From Carallia brachiata (lineage: Eukaryota > Streptophyta > Magnoliopsida > Malpighiales > Rhizophoraceae): a DNA stretch of 64,000 nt. Position 1 is the first letter of the stretch; every line of letters starts with the position of its first letter. Below are positions 47,723 through 58,600 of this stretch, piece by piece. Under the pieces are notes generated by a model. The model did not search any database. It worked only from the letters and a program-made list of their open reading frames with translations, and was not told where the DNA came from. The position numbers and the translations under genes are program-made. Location: contig JADCRB010000010.1 of assembly GCA_021464245.1 (NCBI GenBank), positions 4,296,735 to 4,360,734 of the forward strand, read 5' to 3'.

Positions 47723-48661
47723 TTAGGGCCTGTTTGGAAACGTTGCCAATTTTTTGTTGCTGATTCTTATTTTTTGTTTTTTTATTTTTGCTGTTTGTTA
47801 AATTTTTGTGTTTATTGCTGTCAATTTTTGTTTTTTTGTTTTACAAGAATAAAAAAAATAGATAGAGAAAGAATAGTGAGAGAAATGGTAAAAAGTGTAT
47901 GAATAGAGAGAGAAAAAGAGGAGAGAGAGAGTAGAGAGAGAATGAGTAGATAAAATGATGGGGAGAGAAAAAGGAGAGAAAAAGAGGGTAGAGAGAGAAT
48001 GAGTTGAGAGAGAAAAGAGAGGGTACAGAAAGAATGAGTAGAGATAATGGTAGAGCGAGAAAAATGAGAGAGTGAGAATAGAGAGAGAATGATAGAGAGA
48101 GAAAAAGGAGAAAGAGAGAGAGGAGGTAGAGCGAGAATGAGGAGAGAGAGGGAGTACAGAGATAAGAAGGAGAGAGAATGATAGAGTGAGAAAAAAGAGA
48201 AGAGTATGGGTAGAGAGTGAATGGTGGTGGAGAGAGAAAAAAGAGAGAGAGAGAGAGGTAGAGACAGAATGAGTATAGAGAATGGTAGAGAGAGAAAAAT
48301 GGGAGAGGAGAGAGAATGAGTACAGAGAATAATAGAGATAGAAAAAGAGAGAGAGAGGGTAGAGAGAGAAAAGGTAAAGAGAAAAAATAAAGAGGATAGA
48401 GAGAAGATGAGTGAGAGAGATATAGTGAAGACGGTAGATAGAGAGAGAAAATATTGTAAGAGAAAATATAGAAAAAAAAGTGAAAAACTAAATGAGAAAG
48501 TATCTTTTATTATTTTCTCATTCTGTTTTTTTTTTTAAAAAAATGCTTTCAACTTTTCAACAAAAAAACAGAAAATAAAAACGATACCAAATATATTTTT
48601 TATTTTTTTTGTGAAAAATAAACAGAAAATATAAAATAAGTCCTCTCCAAACGGGGCCTTA
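47723..48661. mobile_element. Tourist-like MITE expanded by a long GA-rich purine tract
   Basis: A TTA target-site duplication lies at 47723-47725 and 48659-48661. The inverted ends are GGGCCTGTTTGGAAAC (from 47726) and CTCTCCAAACGGGGCC (to 48658). The TTA duplication and GGCC-GTTTGG terminus are classic for PIF/Harbinger Tourist elements. The subterminal parts are T-rich on the left and A-rich on the right and could pair. The centre (about 47855-48490) is an irregular GAGAGAGAA repeat. At 933 bp this is larger than the usual MITE, and the extra length is the repeat. Confidence 0.75.
47855..48490 (+). repeat. ~635-bp purine-rich GA microsatellite/minisatellite
   Basis: Nearly all bases on the plus strand are A or G, with scattered T. 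Recurrent words are GAGAGAGAA, GAATGAGTA, GGTAGAGAGAG and GAAAAAGAG. The irregular longer words suggest growth by minisatellite-like duplication, not only dinucleotide slippage. Confidence 0.9.
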
Positions 48662-51600
48662 CTTACCCACTTTTTCAGAGAAAAAAAAAACAAGGAAAAT
48701 AGATATACAGCTTACATGTTAATAATACATTTTCCCATGTGAACAAAACAAAACGAGACCCAGGTAAGAAGGAAACTAGGGCCAAACAGTATGTCCTACA
48801 AACTGCAAAGCCTACGACACAACAAATGCATTTTTAGCTTTGGCAAGATATATGGACGTGTAAAAAATAAACGTGAGAGTCGATATATTTTAATAAAAAA
48901 TTATATTCTACAATAAATCGCTCAATTTTTATAATGAAATTTAACAAATATTTTATTAACTATATTTATTTTTTGTGCGTTGTATAATTTTCCCAAGCTT
49001 TGGATAGGATTGGATGCATATTTCCCACTCGTCAATACCTTTACATATTTTATCCTTCTAAAAACAAATATTCAAACGTTTGACCTTTTGGGCCTTTGAC
49101 CAGTGCGTTTAGATTCCAACCCGAAGCAAAGACAAAACGACCGGTACAGTTTTAACTTGCAAAACATTTTAATATGGAGTACGGGAAACAACGGCCAAAA
49201 TATTTGAGTCGGTGTTATCGATCTTCACGATGTGTGAGGGATTTAACTAGACGGTCCACGCGCTACGATGTTTACGTGACTGTCAAACGAAATCAAGGCA
49301 AGATGTGAAAATGGCAAGGGAAGGAAGTATTAATCGGCCCCTGATGTTTATGCTAGTGCCTACATCTCAATTAATTATCTGACGTCGGAAAACTAGCATG
49401 TGAAGGGAATAAGGGGGCCCTGCCTTTTTTCTTTTTTGTCGAATTAATCAATCGGCGTAGTTTTCTCTTTATTTTTGATCTAAATAAAACTTGGCCCTGA
49501 AGCAATGGGGTGACAACTACTTGCCGTGCAAACATGGACATTATTGGGTAGCGGTGAAAATAACAATGGAGCAAGAAAAATTGAGATTTCTTTTCTTCAG
49601 TTTTAGAAATTAACACTTTATTTGAATAAAATCTTAAAGAAAAAAAAAAAGGTAGAAGAGAAAACAGTGAGGGAGAGAATTATTGGAAGAGAATAAAATT
49701 TTTTATTTTTTCTCGTATTTGAAAAGAAGTGATAGGATAGAGGAAAAAAAAAATTTCCTATTTGAAAAATGGTGAAAAGTGAGAAAGAAGAAAAATAATA
49801 TGTGTTAGAATTCTAATTTTACCATTTGAAGAAAAAAAATTTATATATTACATGAAAAATATTTGATTTATTAATTGCATATGAAATACTCGTATAAATT
49901 TAATTCAATAAGTTTATAATATTTGTATAATTTTTTATAAAAAAATGTAATAAAATTTTAAAGAATGTAGAGATTTTTTTTATTTTAACTAAAATTGTAG
50001 TTATTAATATATAGTAAGGGTATTATAAATTTTTAATAAAAATGTAGGAAAATCAATAACTTTCTTCTTAAATTTCCTCAATTTTGGAAGGAATAATTTT
50101 GGTGAGTTATGGAGAAAAATTAACTTTCCTCGTTTCCAAAAACATTTCCCAAATATGAGTATTTATCTTTTTTCCTTTACTGTCCTCTTCCTCCTCCTCA
50201 TTTTCCCTTCTCCTAAACACAATGTAAGGTTCAAATTTTTAAACTTAAAGAAACTTTTCCATTCCCCTATGACTGGTGGCAAGGATGAGAAAATTTTACA
50301 TAATTGAGCATTTATGGGCATAAACTAAATTGAATATGTGACCACAAAAAACTTGAGCAGGTTAGATTTGTATCATAAATTTACCCGAGAGTAAGTGTTT
50401 GTTTCACTATCCAAAAACTATAAAAGAAAAAACAAAAAAAATAGGATACTCGTCTACATGTCTAATTTTTTCTATTGAAGATTTACTTCTTTTGGTGCAC
50501 AAATTATGAGTATGTACATCTGATAAAGGTTAACGTTGTTGGAAAAAAAAAACAAAGGAAGGTAAAAGTATTTTATAAATATTAAATTTTGTCAAATGGA
50601 CAAAGCTTGTATCTTTGTGAATTTAAGGAAACTAATGAAAATATATATAACATTGGACTACCATCAATTGTTGTGGTCTAGAGATTAGAGAATTCCTTCA
50701 TATCTTGAGATTATGGTTTTAAATTCATCTTCAGAAATTTAGCAGGTTAAACATATTTTTTATACAGTTGTAAGAGTAGTTTGGTGACTTTTATTAAATT
50801 TTAATATACATCTTTTCAATAATTTAGTATAATAATTTTTACTCACCTCTTATAAATGTCACTTTACTTTCTCATCTTTCTAACTCAAAAGAAAATAACG
50901 TTGAACAAATTGTATGTGACAATGACAAACAGAATGTAAAATTCAATGCAACGTGGCAAATCAAATCATTTTAGAAGCAATTGCGTAAAGTAAACCTATA
51001 CCACTAAAACCGCGTTAAAAATGCATTGTGTTCCGAGAGAGAAACCTTGACGAAGAAAAGCCAGTGTGATCAAATGGTGTACTGTACGTATGGAAGCATC
51101 CAACAATGTGTACATAATAATCAAGATACGTGAAGGAACAGAACGAGTCCAGGTCCGCCTTTTGCCCTTTCCCAAACATCGAGCTCTGGGAACCGAGGGG
51201 GACAGCACACCGTGGCAAAGTTAAGTTGATAGAAAAATATATGATAATTTCCCTTTTTTTTTTTTTTCTTAAGGAAGAGACATTTTTTATAATCGAAGTT
51301 TAAGATTCAAAGTTCAGATCTCACACAAAATGTTAAGTATACATTAATTTGCCTTAGAACTTTATACTTTTTCCATTCCATAAAATCTTCTCTCTTTTAT
51401 GGATTTGACAAAGAAAGTTTTGGAATTTTATTCCGTAAAATCGTAGTTGTACCCTAAACTTTTCATTCTAACTCTTTGCGTGCAAACATGGCAATGGCAT
51501 GAAGAGATATTTATGACATGAACTTGACTCCATTGGTTCTAGATCTTCCATTTGGTGTCTAATTTACCATTTCTTGGGTGGATTAGTTTTTTGTACATTA

Positions 51601-52586
51601 TTATATTTGAATAATTAATTAAATTTTCAACATAACAAAGTAACTACCAATTTTAATGTCTATAATTGATGCTCTTTTTTTTTTTTGTTTTTAATATAAT
51701 TAATACTCAGCTAAATTACATTAGCTAAGTAGATGATAAACAAGTTGTGGTATTTATATATTTAAGAAAGCTTCTTCAAATGTATATTTTATAAGCTTGT
51801 TCTTTGTAGATTAATTAAAAAATTCTACTTCTTTGACAATTGTTATTGAATTAAAATGTCATTTATTAGAGGAACAACAACCAGAAGAAAAAGAAGAACA
51901 TTCTTGCCTGTGGAATTATAAGGCATTGGCATTGCCATAAGAATGAAGTTAGTGGACCTTAATCAAAACGCTGTGGATTGAGGGTCAAGATTCGGTGCTG
52001 GCTTGTCGGAGAAGAACGGAGAGCATTTTGAGCTAAGTTTGTTGACGCGGAGATTATGTCAGCATCCGCACATCATGTCAGAAAGGTGGATCGCACGTGC
52101 CAGAAACTTTCCTCACACGCCTGCAAACGCGGTTATTTTCCCTCGGCTTTTTTAATTTACTTTTCGGCTCTTCCATCCAAAAAGAAACACCCCCCCGGCC
52201 CCCAAAAAAAAACTTTTGCTCTTCTTTTTATAAATATTAAATATGCTATTCTTATCCTTTTTCGTTTGAGATTTCTTCTTTTTTATTAAAAAAAAAGATA
52301 TTTTATGTTTTTTTTTTCCCGGCTCATATAATTAAGGATTCATGTTACTCTTATGTTGAAACAGACTTTTATATGAAAATTTTCAATAAATTTTGATTGA
52401 CAATGGTTTGGAGCATAACAAATGATGAATGTGTGATAAGTTGTTTTTTTTAGGTAAACAATAATATATTTCTACTTTCTTTTAATAGATATACAATGCA
52501 ACTTCATAGTGATTATAAGTTGTTGGATCAAGTTGGCTTAAAATACTTTTCCTTTTTATTCATTTTTTTTTCCATTTTTACTAATT
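48662..52586. other. Intergenic DNA, no gene recognised
   Basis: Mostly AT-rich, with GC-richer patches at 49080-49330 and 51000-51230 whose open frames match no family I know. Confidence 0.4.
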
Positions 52587-52721
52587 ATCACATTACCCAT
52601 AAATTTTTTTGGCCTGTAGAAGGAGGGACAACGCGCCATGTAGAGAGGGAGAAGGGTGAGGACTAGCGACAGTTCAAACCTTCGCTAGCTGCACTGGGGT
52701 ACACCATCACATTACCCATAA
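52587..52721 (-). mobile_element. Short retroposed sequence with 16-bp target-site duplications
   Basis: Perfect repeats ATCACATTACCCATAA lie at 52587-52602 and 52706-52721. They enclose 103 bp that end, on the minus strand, in an A-rich tail (CCAAAAAAAAT) directly at the first repeat. The minus-strand head has a B-box-like GGTTTGAACTGT flanked by CTAGCGA/TCGCTAG, which forms a T-arm-like hairpin. No A-box is visible. A 5'-truncated tRNA-derived SINE is the simplest reading. Confidence 0.65.
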
Positions 52722-53700
52722 TGATTGTCAAGCTTCCTCCAAAGCTCATTCTCAAACGAAAGCCTTTTACTTGGATAATTCCAACCAACCAATTTGAAAT
52801 AGAAAATTTTTTATGCGTTTTGTGCTGATCGATTCAATAAAATTAAAAGTTTTGTTGACTTTTTCTTTGTTTTTTTTTTCGGTATGATGGGAAATCTATT
52901 TTAGACAAAATTTAGAAACTACAAACATGAAACCCCATCACCGTTGTTAATCACTTTTAATATAAACAGAATGCACTTACAGGGATTTGAATTTGAAAAT
53001 GCTCAAGCACCAGGATCTCAAATTTGTTCTTATTGTGGAGCTTACTATAGCTTGGCAGATTAAAAGTTATGTAATTTTATTTGAGTGGTTCTAAAATGGA
53101 TGATGTATCCAACTTATTATAAATATGAATGTAAAACGACATCGGGATTTTTTTAACATGCCCGTAAAAAGTGGTCACTTTAGTTTCATCGATCTTGTCG
53201 TTTACAATAATATCTTTATAGTTATATTTTTAATGGACACTTTACATAGTATTTTATATGTTAGTGCACCTGGAAGTTAAATGTAAATCTTTCTAAAACA
53301 ATTTAAAATGTTAAAAAGAAAGGAACATTAGAGTAATTTTCAAGGCATAAATTGCCGTTGTCATCACGGAAGAAAAAATAATTTATCATTAAAGATTAAA
53401 AAGCATCAATTTTCAAAATACACTTTAATAATTAGAGTATAATTTTTTGTCGTTAGAATCTCAAATTCTAAATTTTAAAAAATAAAATATAAAATTTACG
53501 AAAATAAAAAAAATATATTCCCGTCACGTAAGACTTGTTAATTAAAAAAGAGAGCTCCGAGGCGAGAGAAGCTCGAGAAAGAACGAACGAGAGGCGAAGA
53601 TTGAGGCAGCAATCACATGCATAGCATCTAGTAAAACTGCCATCCTTTTCCCCAATCCACGTGTATCCAAAAGAGAGCCAGCTTACACGCAACCGGTTGA
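52722..53700. other. AT-rich DNA upstream of WRKY48
   Basis: No gene seen. Composition becomes GC-richer from about 53520 towards the WRKY48 promoter. Confidence 0.4.
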
Positions 53701-53704
53701 ACCA

Positions 53705-53709
53705 GTCAA
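53705..53709 (-). promoter_or_regulatory. W-box in the WRKY48 promoter
   Basis: GTCAA on the plus strand is TTGAC in the context TTTTGACTGG on the minus strand. It matches the (T)TGAC(C/T) W-box bound by WRKY factors and lies about 340 bp upstream of the ATG. WRKY promoters often carry W-boxes for auto- or cross-regulation. One copy only, so support is weak. Confidence 0.3.
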
Positions 53710-53953
53710 AATATACGCGTAGAAGATGGTGGACCCCAGCGGCGGACCGCAAGCAATTAATTCAACACCGGCCCCATCCCTCAACTTCCGTACAACTTGT
53801 CAACTGGTAAACGCCGGTCACGCACCAAGCTGTTATCCAATTCTCAAGCCATGTCTGTTCACACTCCAATACACAGACTCACACACGCACAAAAACCCCA
53901 ATTGTTCTTTGTTTCATCACTCTATATTTTGTCACAAAACTGCTACATAAGCT

Positions 53954-53994
53954 AGAGAGAGAGAGAGAGAGAGACAGAGACAGAGAGAGAGAGA
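53954..53994 (+). repeat. (GA)n microsatellite in the WRKY48 leader
   Basis: GA repeats interrupted by GACAGAGACAG, ending about 50 bp before the main ATG. GA/CT runs are common in plant 5' UTRs. Confidence 0.8.
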
Positions 53995-54003
53995 AACCCA
54001 CAA

Positions 54004-54033
54004 ATGAGGAGGGAGAAGAATATTTGCTTTTGA
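54004..54033 (+). promoter_or_regulatory. Upstream ORF of WRKY48, 9 codons
   Basis: ATG at 54004 opens a frame encoding MRREKNICF, stopping at TGA (54031-54033), 13 bases before the main ATG at 54047. If the transcript begins upstream, as the GA-rich leader suggests, it would be met first by scanning ribosomes and could damp WRKY48 translation. Its start context (AAATGA) is moderate. Confidence 0.4.
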
Positions 54034-54046
54034 TATATTATTCTAT

Positions 54047-55629
54047 ATGGAGGGGAGGAGAGTCACAGAGCAGGAGGAGATTGCAAAAAAGAGTGAGAAT
54101 TCGAATTCTAACATGGCAAATTCCACATTCATAACTGAGGAGATGCCGAGCAGCAGCAGCTTTGCTTTGTCATCGACAGTAACGTCAACAGCAGCAGCAG
54201 CAACATCTAGCATCTTTGATATGATTCAAATCCCATGTGATATTGCTGGTGGTGCCGAAAAGGGGTCGCTTGGCTTCACGGACTTGCTTGATATCAGCCA
54301 TGATTTTGGCTTCTCTTTATTCGATTGGTACCATCAGATTCAGAACCCGATTTTCCCGCCGCAACCATTGCCGTCGCCGGCGTCATCCACTCTGCCGGAA
54401 TCTTCTGAGGTCTTGAACAATCCAGCTACCCCCAACTCCTCGTCTATCTCTTCTTCGTCTAACGAAGCAGGAAATGGTGTGCAAGGAAATAGTAAAGAGA
54501 AGGATCATGATGAGGAAGAGAAGGATCAAGATAAGATCAAGAAACAGTGAGTTCCAATATAATCTAGCTAACACGTTATTCAGTCTTCTTTTCTCGCAAA
54601 ATTTCGCTTCTTTTTTCTTGTTCCTTATTAGGAGAATCCTGACTTGCTACTTCTGCTTAAGTATCATGAAACGGTGTCGTCGCATGGCCATAATTTAACT
54701 GAAAGATGGGTTCTTTCTTTCTACTACATTCAAATGTTTAACTCGGGAGTTCTGTTGGGCTTCTTTCTGTTGTTTCACTTTCCGATTATTTTCTTTCTTT
54801 TTAGTACTGAAAGTGTAATCTTTGTACGTTTAGGCTCAAACCCAAAAAGAAGAACCAAAAAAAGCAAAAAGAGCCGAGATTTGCTTTCATGACCAGAAGT
54901 GAAATCGATCACCTAGACGATGGGTACAGGTGGAGGAAGTACGGCCAAAAAGCTGTGAAAAACAGCCCTTATCCAAGGTATCATGAAAATCCCCCCAACC
55001 CCTCCATCCCCATATATGGTCCCCTACTTTGCTCTGTAATTGATGATGATGATGATTCATGACATATACATATCTATGTACATACATGAATCTTGTAACT
55101 TGTGTTGCAAGATACGCAACAACACCTTTTGGGTGATGCAATTCAGTTTTAAATGGCTTGTTTGATGATTTATGACCTATGCAGGAGCTACTATCGTTGC
55201 ACTAGTGCACGATGTGGTGTGAAGAAGAGAGTAGAGAGATCATGTGAGGATTCAACAATCGTTGTTACAACCTACGAAGGGCAACACACGCACCCATGTC
55301 CAATAACACCTCGATCATGCATTGGAAGTTTGTCTGGTTCTAATTCTGGCGGTTTCGGTTCTGTGACATCTTCTTTTGTGGCTCCACAACCACAACCTCA
55401 GTACCAACTACAGCAACAGCAACACGCTTTTATGTATAGCTCATCACCTTCTTTGAACGTTAGCACTACCGATAGTAGTACTAGTTTTAGTCCCTCATTT
55501 TCTCCAAGTTTTATTCAAGAGAGACGATTGGATTTGAATCCTTCACCGCCTTCTTTAATTAGAGACCATGGACTTCTCGAAGACATTGTGCCATCCCAGA
55601 TGAGAAAGGAGCCTAAACAGGAGTACTAG
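54047..55629 (+). CDS. WRKY48: WRKY48-like transcription factor (WRKY group IIc)
   Basis: Three exons, 54047-54546, 54834-54977 and 55185-55629 (GT...AG), give 362 residues. The single WRKY domain has WRKYGQK at about 200-206 and a zinc site C-X4-C-X23-H-X-H (C220, C225, H249, H251), the group IIc pattern. The second intron falls after SPYPR, at the family's conserved position. The acidic, Ser-rich N-terminal half contains SSIFD, an SLGFTDLL block and [21 protein letters not shown] Lys-rich stretch ([17 protein letters not shown]) precedes the domain and should act as a nuclear signal. The C-terminus has [13 protein letters not shown]. The N-terminal Ser block, the Lys stretch and the C-terminal RDHGLL-DI-PSQ are what I recall of Arabidopsis WRKY48. 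That protein is a stress- and pathogen-induced activator reported as a negative regulator of basal defence, and it acts in the nucleus on W-boxes. The gene appears intact. Confidence 0.93.
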
Positions 55630-58600
55630 ATCGATCGATCGAGGATATGTATTAGATTAGCTTCTGGTATGTAATATTCTAACCGACTTGTGATGGGGGT
55701 TTTTGCCTTTGAGAAAGATCCCAATTCCGCAGTTTGCCTTTTGATGCTACTGAACCTAATTTTGGACAATGATCACTAGCATTTTGGCCTATGGAAGAAG
55801 CGACTTAGCTTCTTTGTTGTATTCATTTATGTTATTCATTGTTTACTTATCTATTGGATTTTGGATCATCCTTCTCTCTTTTTTTAAGTGTTATTTTCCT
55901 GAACATTTGTCTAGCTAGCATCTTGGTTCTTATTCCTCTTTTCTTCTTGTCCTTTGCTTTGAAATATGTCTCATATATCCATAATCCATGCGCGCGGCAT
56001 TGGTTGGCAAGGTTTATATTTGTCAGCATTATGAGGGTTAGGTTTTTCCCCATTTAACAGGGTAAGTTATAGATATAGGGTTTGTTTTAAACGGAAATGA
56101 GAAGTCGAGATACGAACAGTGATCATCAGTACCGAATTGCCTTTGGCAAAGTTGAGGAGCCCTAATGGGATAGGAATAGAGGATAGTGAATTGTGAAGAT
56201 TATGTGTAGAGTTTACAACAATATCTTATAGCATGCATAAATTAATTATTTCATCATTAAATTGGCAACCTTTTGAACCATTTGTGGCCTTTGCTTCCTT
56301 CCTCTTCAAGCTATACAGAAAAAAAAAAAAAAAACTTGAGGTGTGTAATGATGGTGTGAATATTCTCTTAGCAAGGAAATTCTATGTGCATGGTTTATTG
56401 ATTGGAAGAATGGAACAGAAATTTTGGGATGTGGTTTGCTTGTTGAAAATATTTTTTTGGTTTTGCATGAGTCCTCGTGTTCATATTGCCTTATCTGTGC
56501 TGGAAATTAAGTTCATTCACATATGCTATATCTATGCTACCGTTACCACCTACATTCACATACATAATATGCGCGCGCGTGTCTTTGCGTATACATGTAC
56601 AATACACATATATATTCATTTTAAGCCATACCTTTTAATCCATGGAGGGAGGGGGGTTGGGGAGTAATGGAGAGATGGCACTGTCAAAAGAGCTTAAATT
56701 CGTTCGTTCTTCCAGAGAAAAATATTATTAAGCGAAATATCCACAAATGGTCACATATGGGCACAAATTCGCACAGACATAATCGTGAGAACTTACATGT
56801 GTCCAGACTTCGACCTTTTCTGTTTATGTGAGAAGTCTTGTATTACATAGAGTCATAGACAATACGTACACAGCGCTGTTCGTGATCTCCGTGGATCATC
56901 TTGTCTATGTGGTTTGGGATATATTTAAAAACCTTTTTTTTTCGGTTGAATGCGATTCAAAAATTTTGTTGATGAAGCACATTTTCAGTTGTTGGCCTAG
57001 ACCGCAGTGGGAAATGGGAGGAGATTCAAAAAGTCAAAAGCGGTCTTTTCTTGGAATTGAGGATTGGGTGTTGACAACCTGCAGCTAAAAGAAAAGATAG
57101 CATGGTTTGGAAGAATTTTTTTTCCTTCCATTTTTTTTTTTTAAAAAAAATCTTTAGAACTTCATATGAAGTTTTAAAGAATTTTAAAAAGCTATAGATG
57201 GTTTGATAAATTCAGAAAAAAAAAGAAGAAGATAAACTATCAATATCTTCGTATGAAATTGTACTTCTATTATGATGTTATTTAAGTGAATTTACGGTTC
57301 AATCTATGATTTGCACCTTTTCCTAACAAGTAGTCTTGCTTAAGGTTTCTCGCGTGCAAGATTTTACAGTGAACAACTTCTCGAGAATAACGTGAAGACC
57401 ATACTGACAGCCAAGAAAAATTGGCCGTCACCTAGAAATTTGAACAATTCGCTTGTTATGAATTTTCATTGTGTTCATAGTGTGAACATATTTGGGTCAC
57501 CAAGACTAAGCCAACGTACAAAAAGAAAAGAATACATAAATAAAAGAGATTCTTGAAATTTCTTCCATATGTATACTAGTAGATATTCTCAAGAAAGTAT
57601 GGACGAAGAGTGTGTGCTTCTGGCACTGCTTTTTTTTATTTTTTATTTCCTTTTCGATTCCTTTTCCATTAAGTCGTGGAAGAATGGAAACCGTAATTTT
57701 CTCATAAATGGGTGCTTTTTGTGGAAATTTTCTTGAATCATGATTACTTGTTGTCCCAAACTTTCTAGTTGGCCACTATATCTATATAACCTAATTAAAT
57801 TTTTCATTTCCATTAGATTTCGACAATCGAATAAATTTGATTTCGAAAGAGTCAGAAAAACGCTATTGAATGCAAATGTTTTAATTGATCCAATTTCAAA
57901 AGTATTGGAAAATATTTTGAATTTTCTCTAGCAAATTAAATGCATGATCTTACTTGTTATTCGACACTCACCTAGAACCACTTTATTGGGAAGCCGACTT
58001 TACAAGGAGGTTCGATCTGAGCATCTTCGAACATACTTGACATTGCATCATGTCAATGGTCGCGTGCGTGGATGATTACTCGTTCTAAGTTGCCTTGATA
58101 TATAGAATTGAAGGAGAAAGATTAAAATTCATTAAGCAAGGAGACACCAATGGTAGGGATTAGCATCTGAATTAATCCCAAGACATATCGGAAATTGTCA
58201 ATAAGTTCAATTTTTGGGTTCAATGTTTACTGTGAGAATCAATGTGTAAACAAAAACATATATCAACAAATATCGTGTATGCCTAAAATAAAATTACCTC
58301 CTTTTCAGCAAACGATGTGTACCGATATATAATGGGGCAATGAAATCGAGCAATAAGTGTTGTGAAGGAATGGATATGACATGGTCTAGATGCATCCAGC
58401 ATTCCAACCTGCTTATAGCATTATAATCGGCCCAATGAAAAAAGATGATAGCCCTAATGAGCTCATCTGCAAAAGAACGACCACTTGTGATTTTAATTTT
58501 TGATAAGAAAGTATTGAAGTCGTTTTAAAATTAAAAATTTTGAGTTTAAGTCCTATTTGAAACTAATTAACCAAAAAGAAAATTCTTAATAAAAAAAGAG

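Noticed and set aside
56568..56612. Z-DNA-prone alternating purine-pyrimidine stretch
   Set aside because: Short and common in plant intergenic DNA; no functional context.
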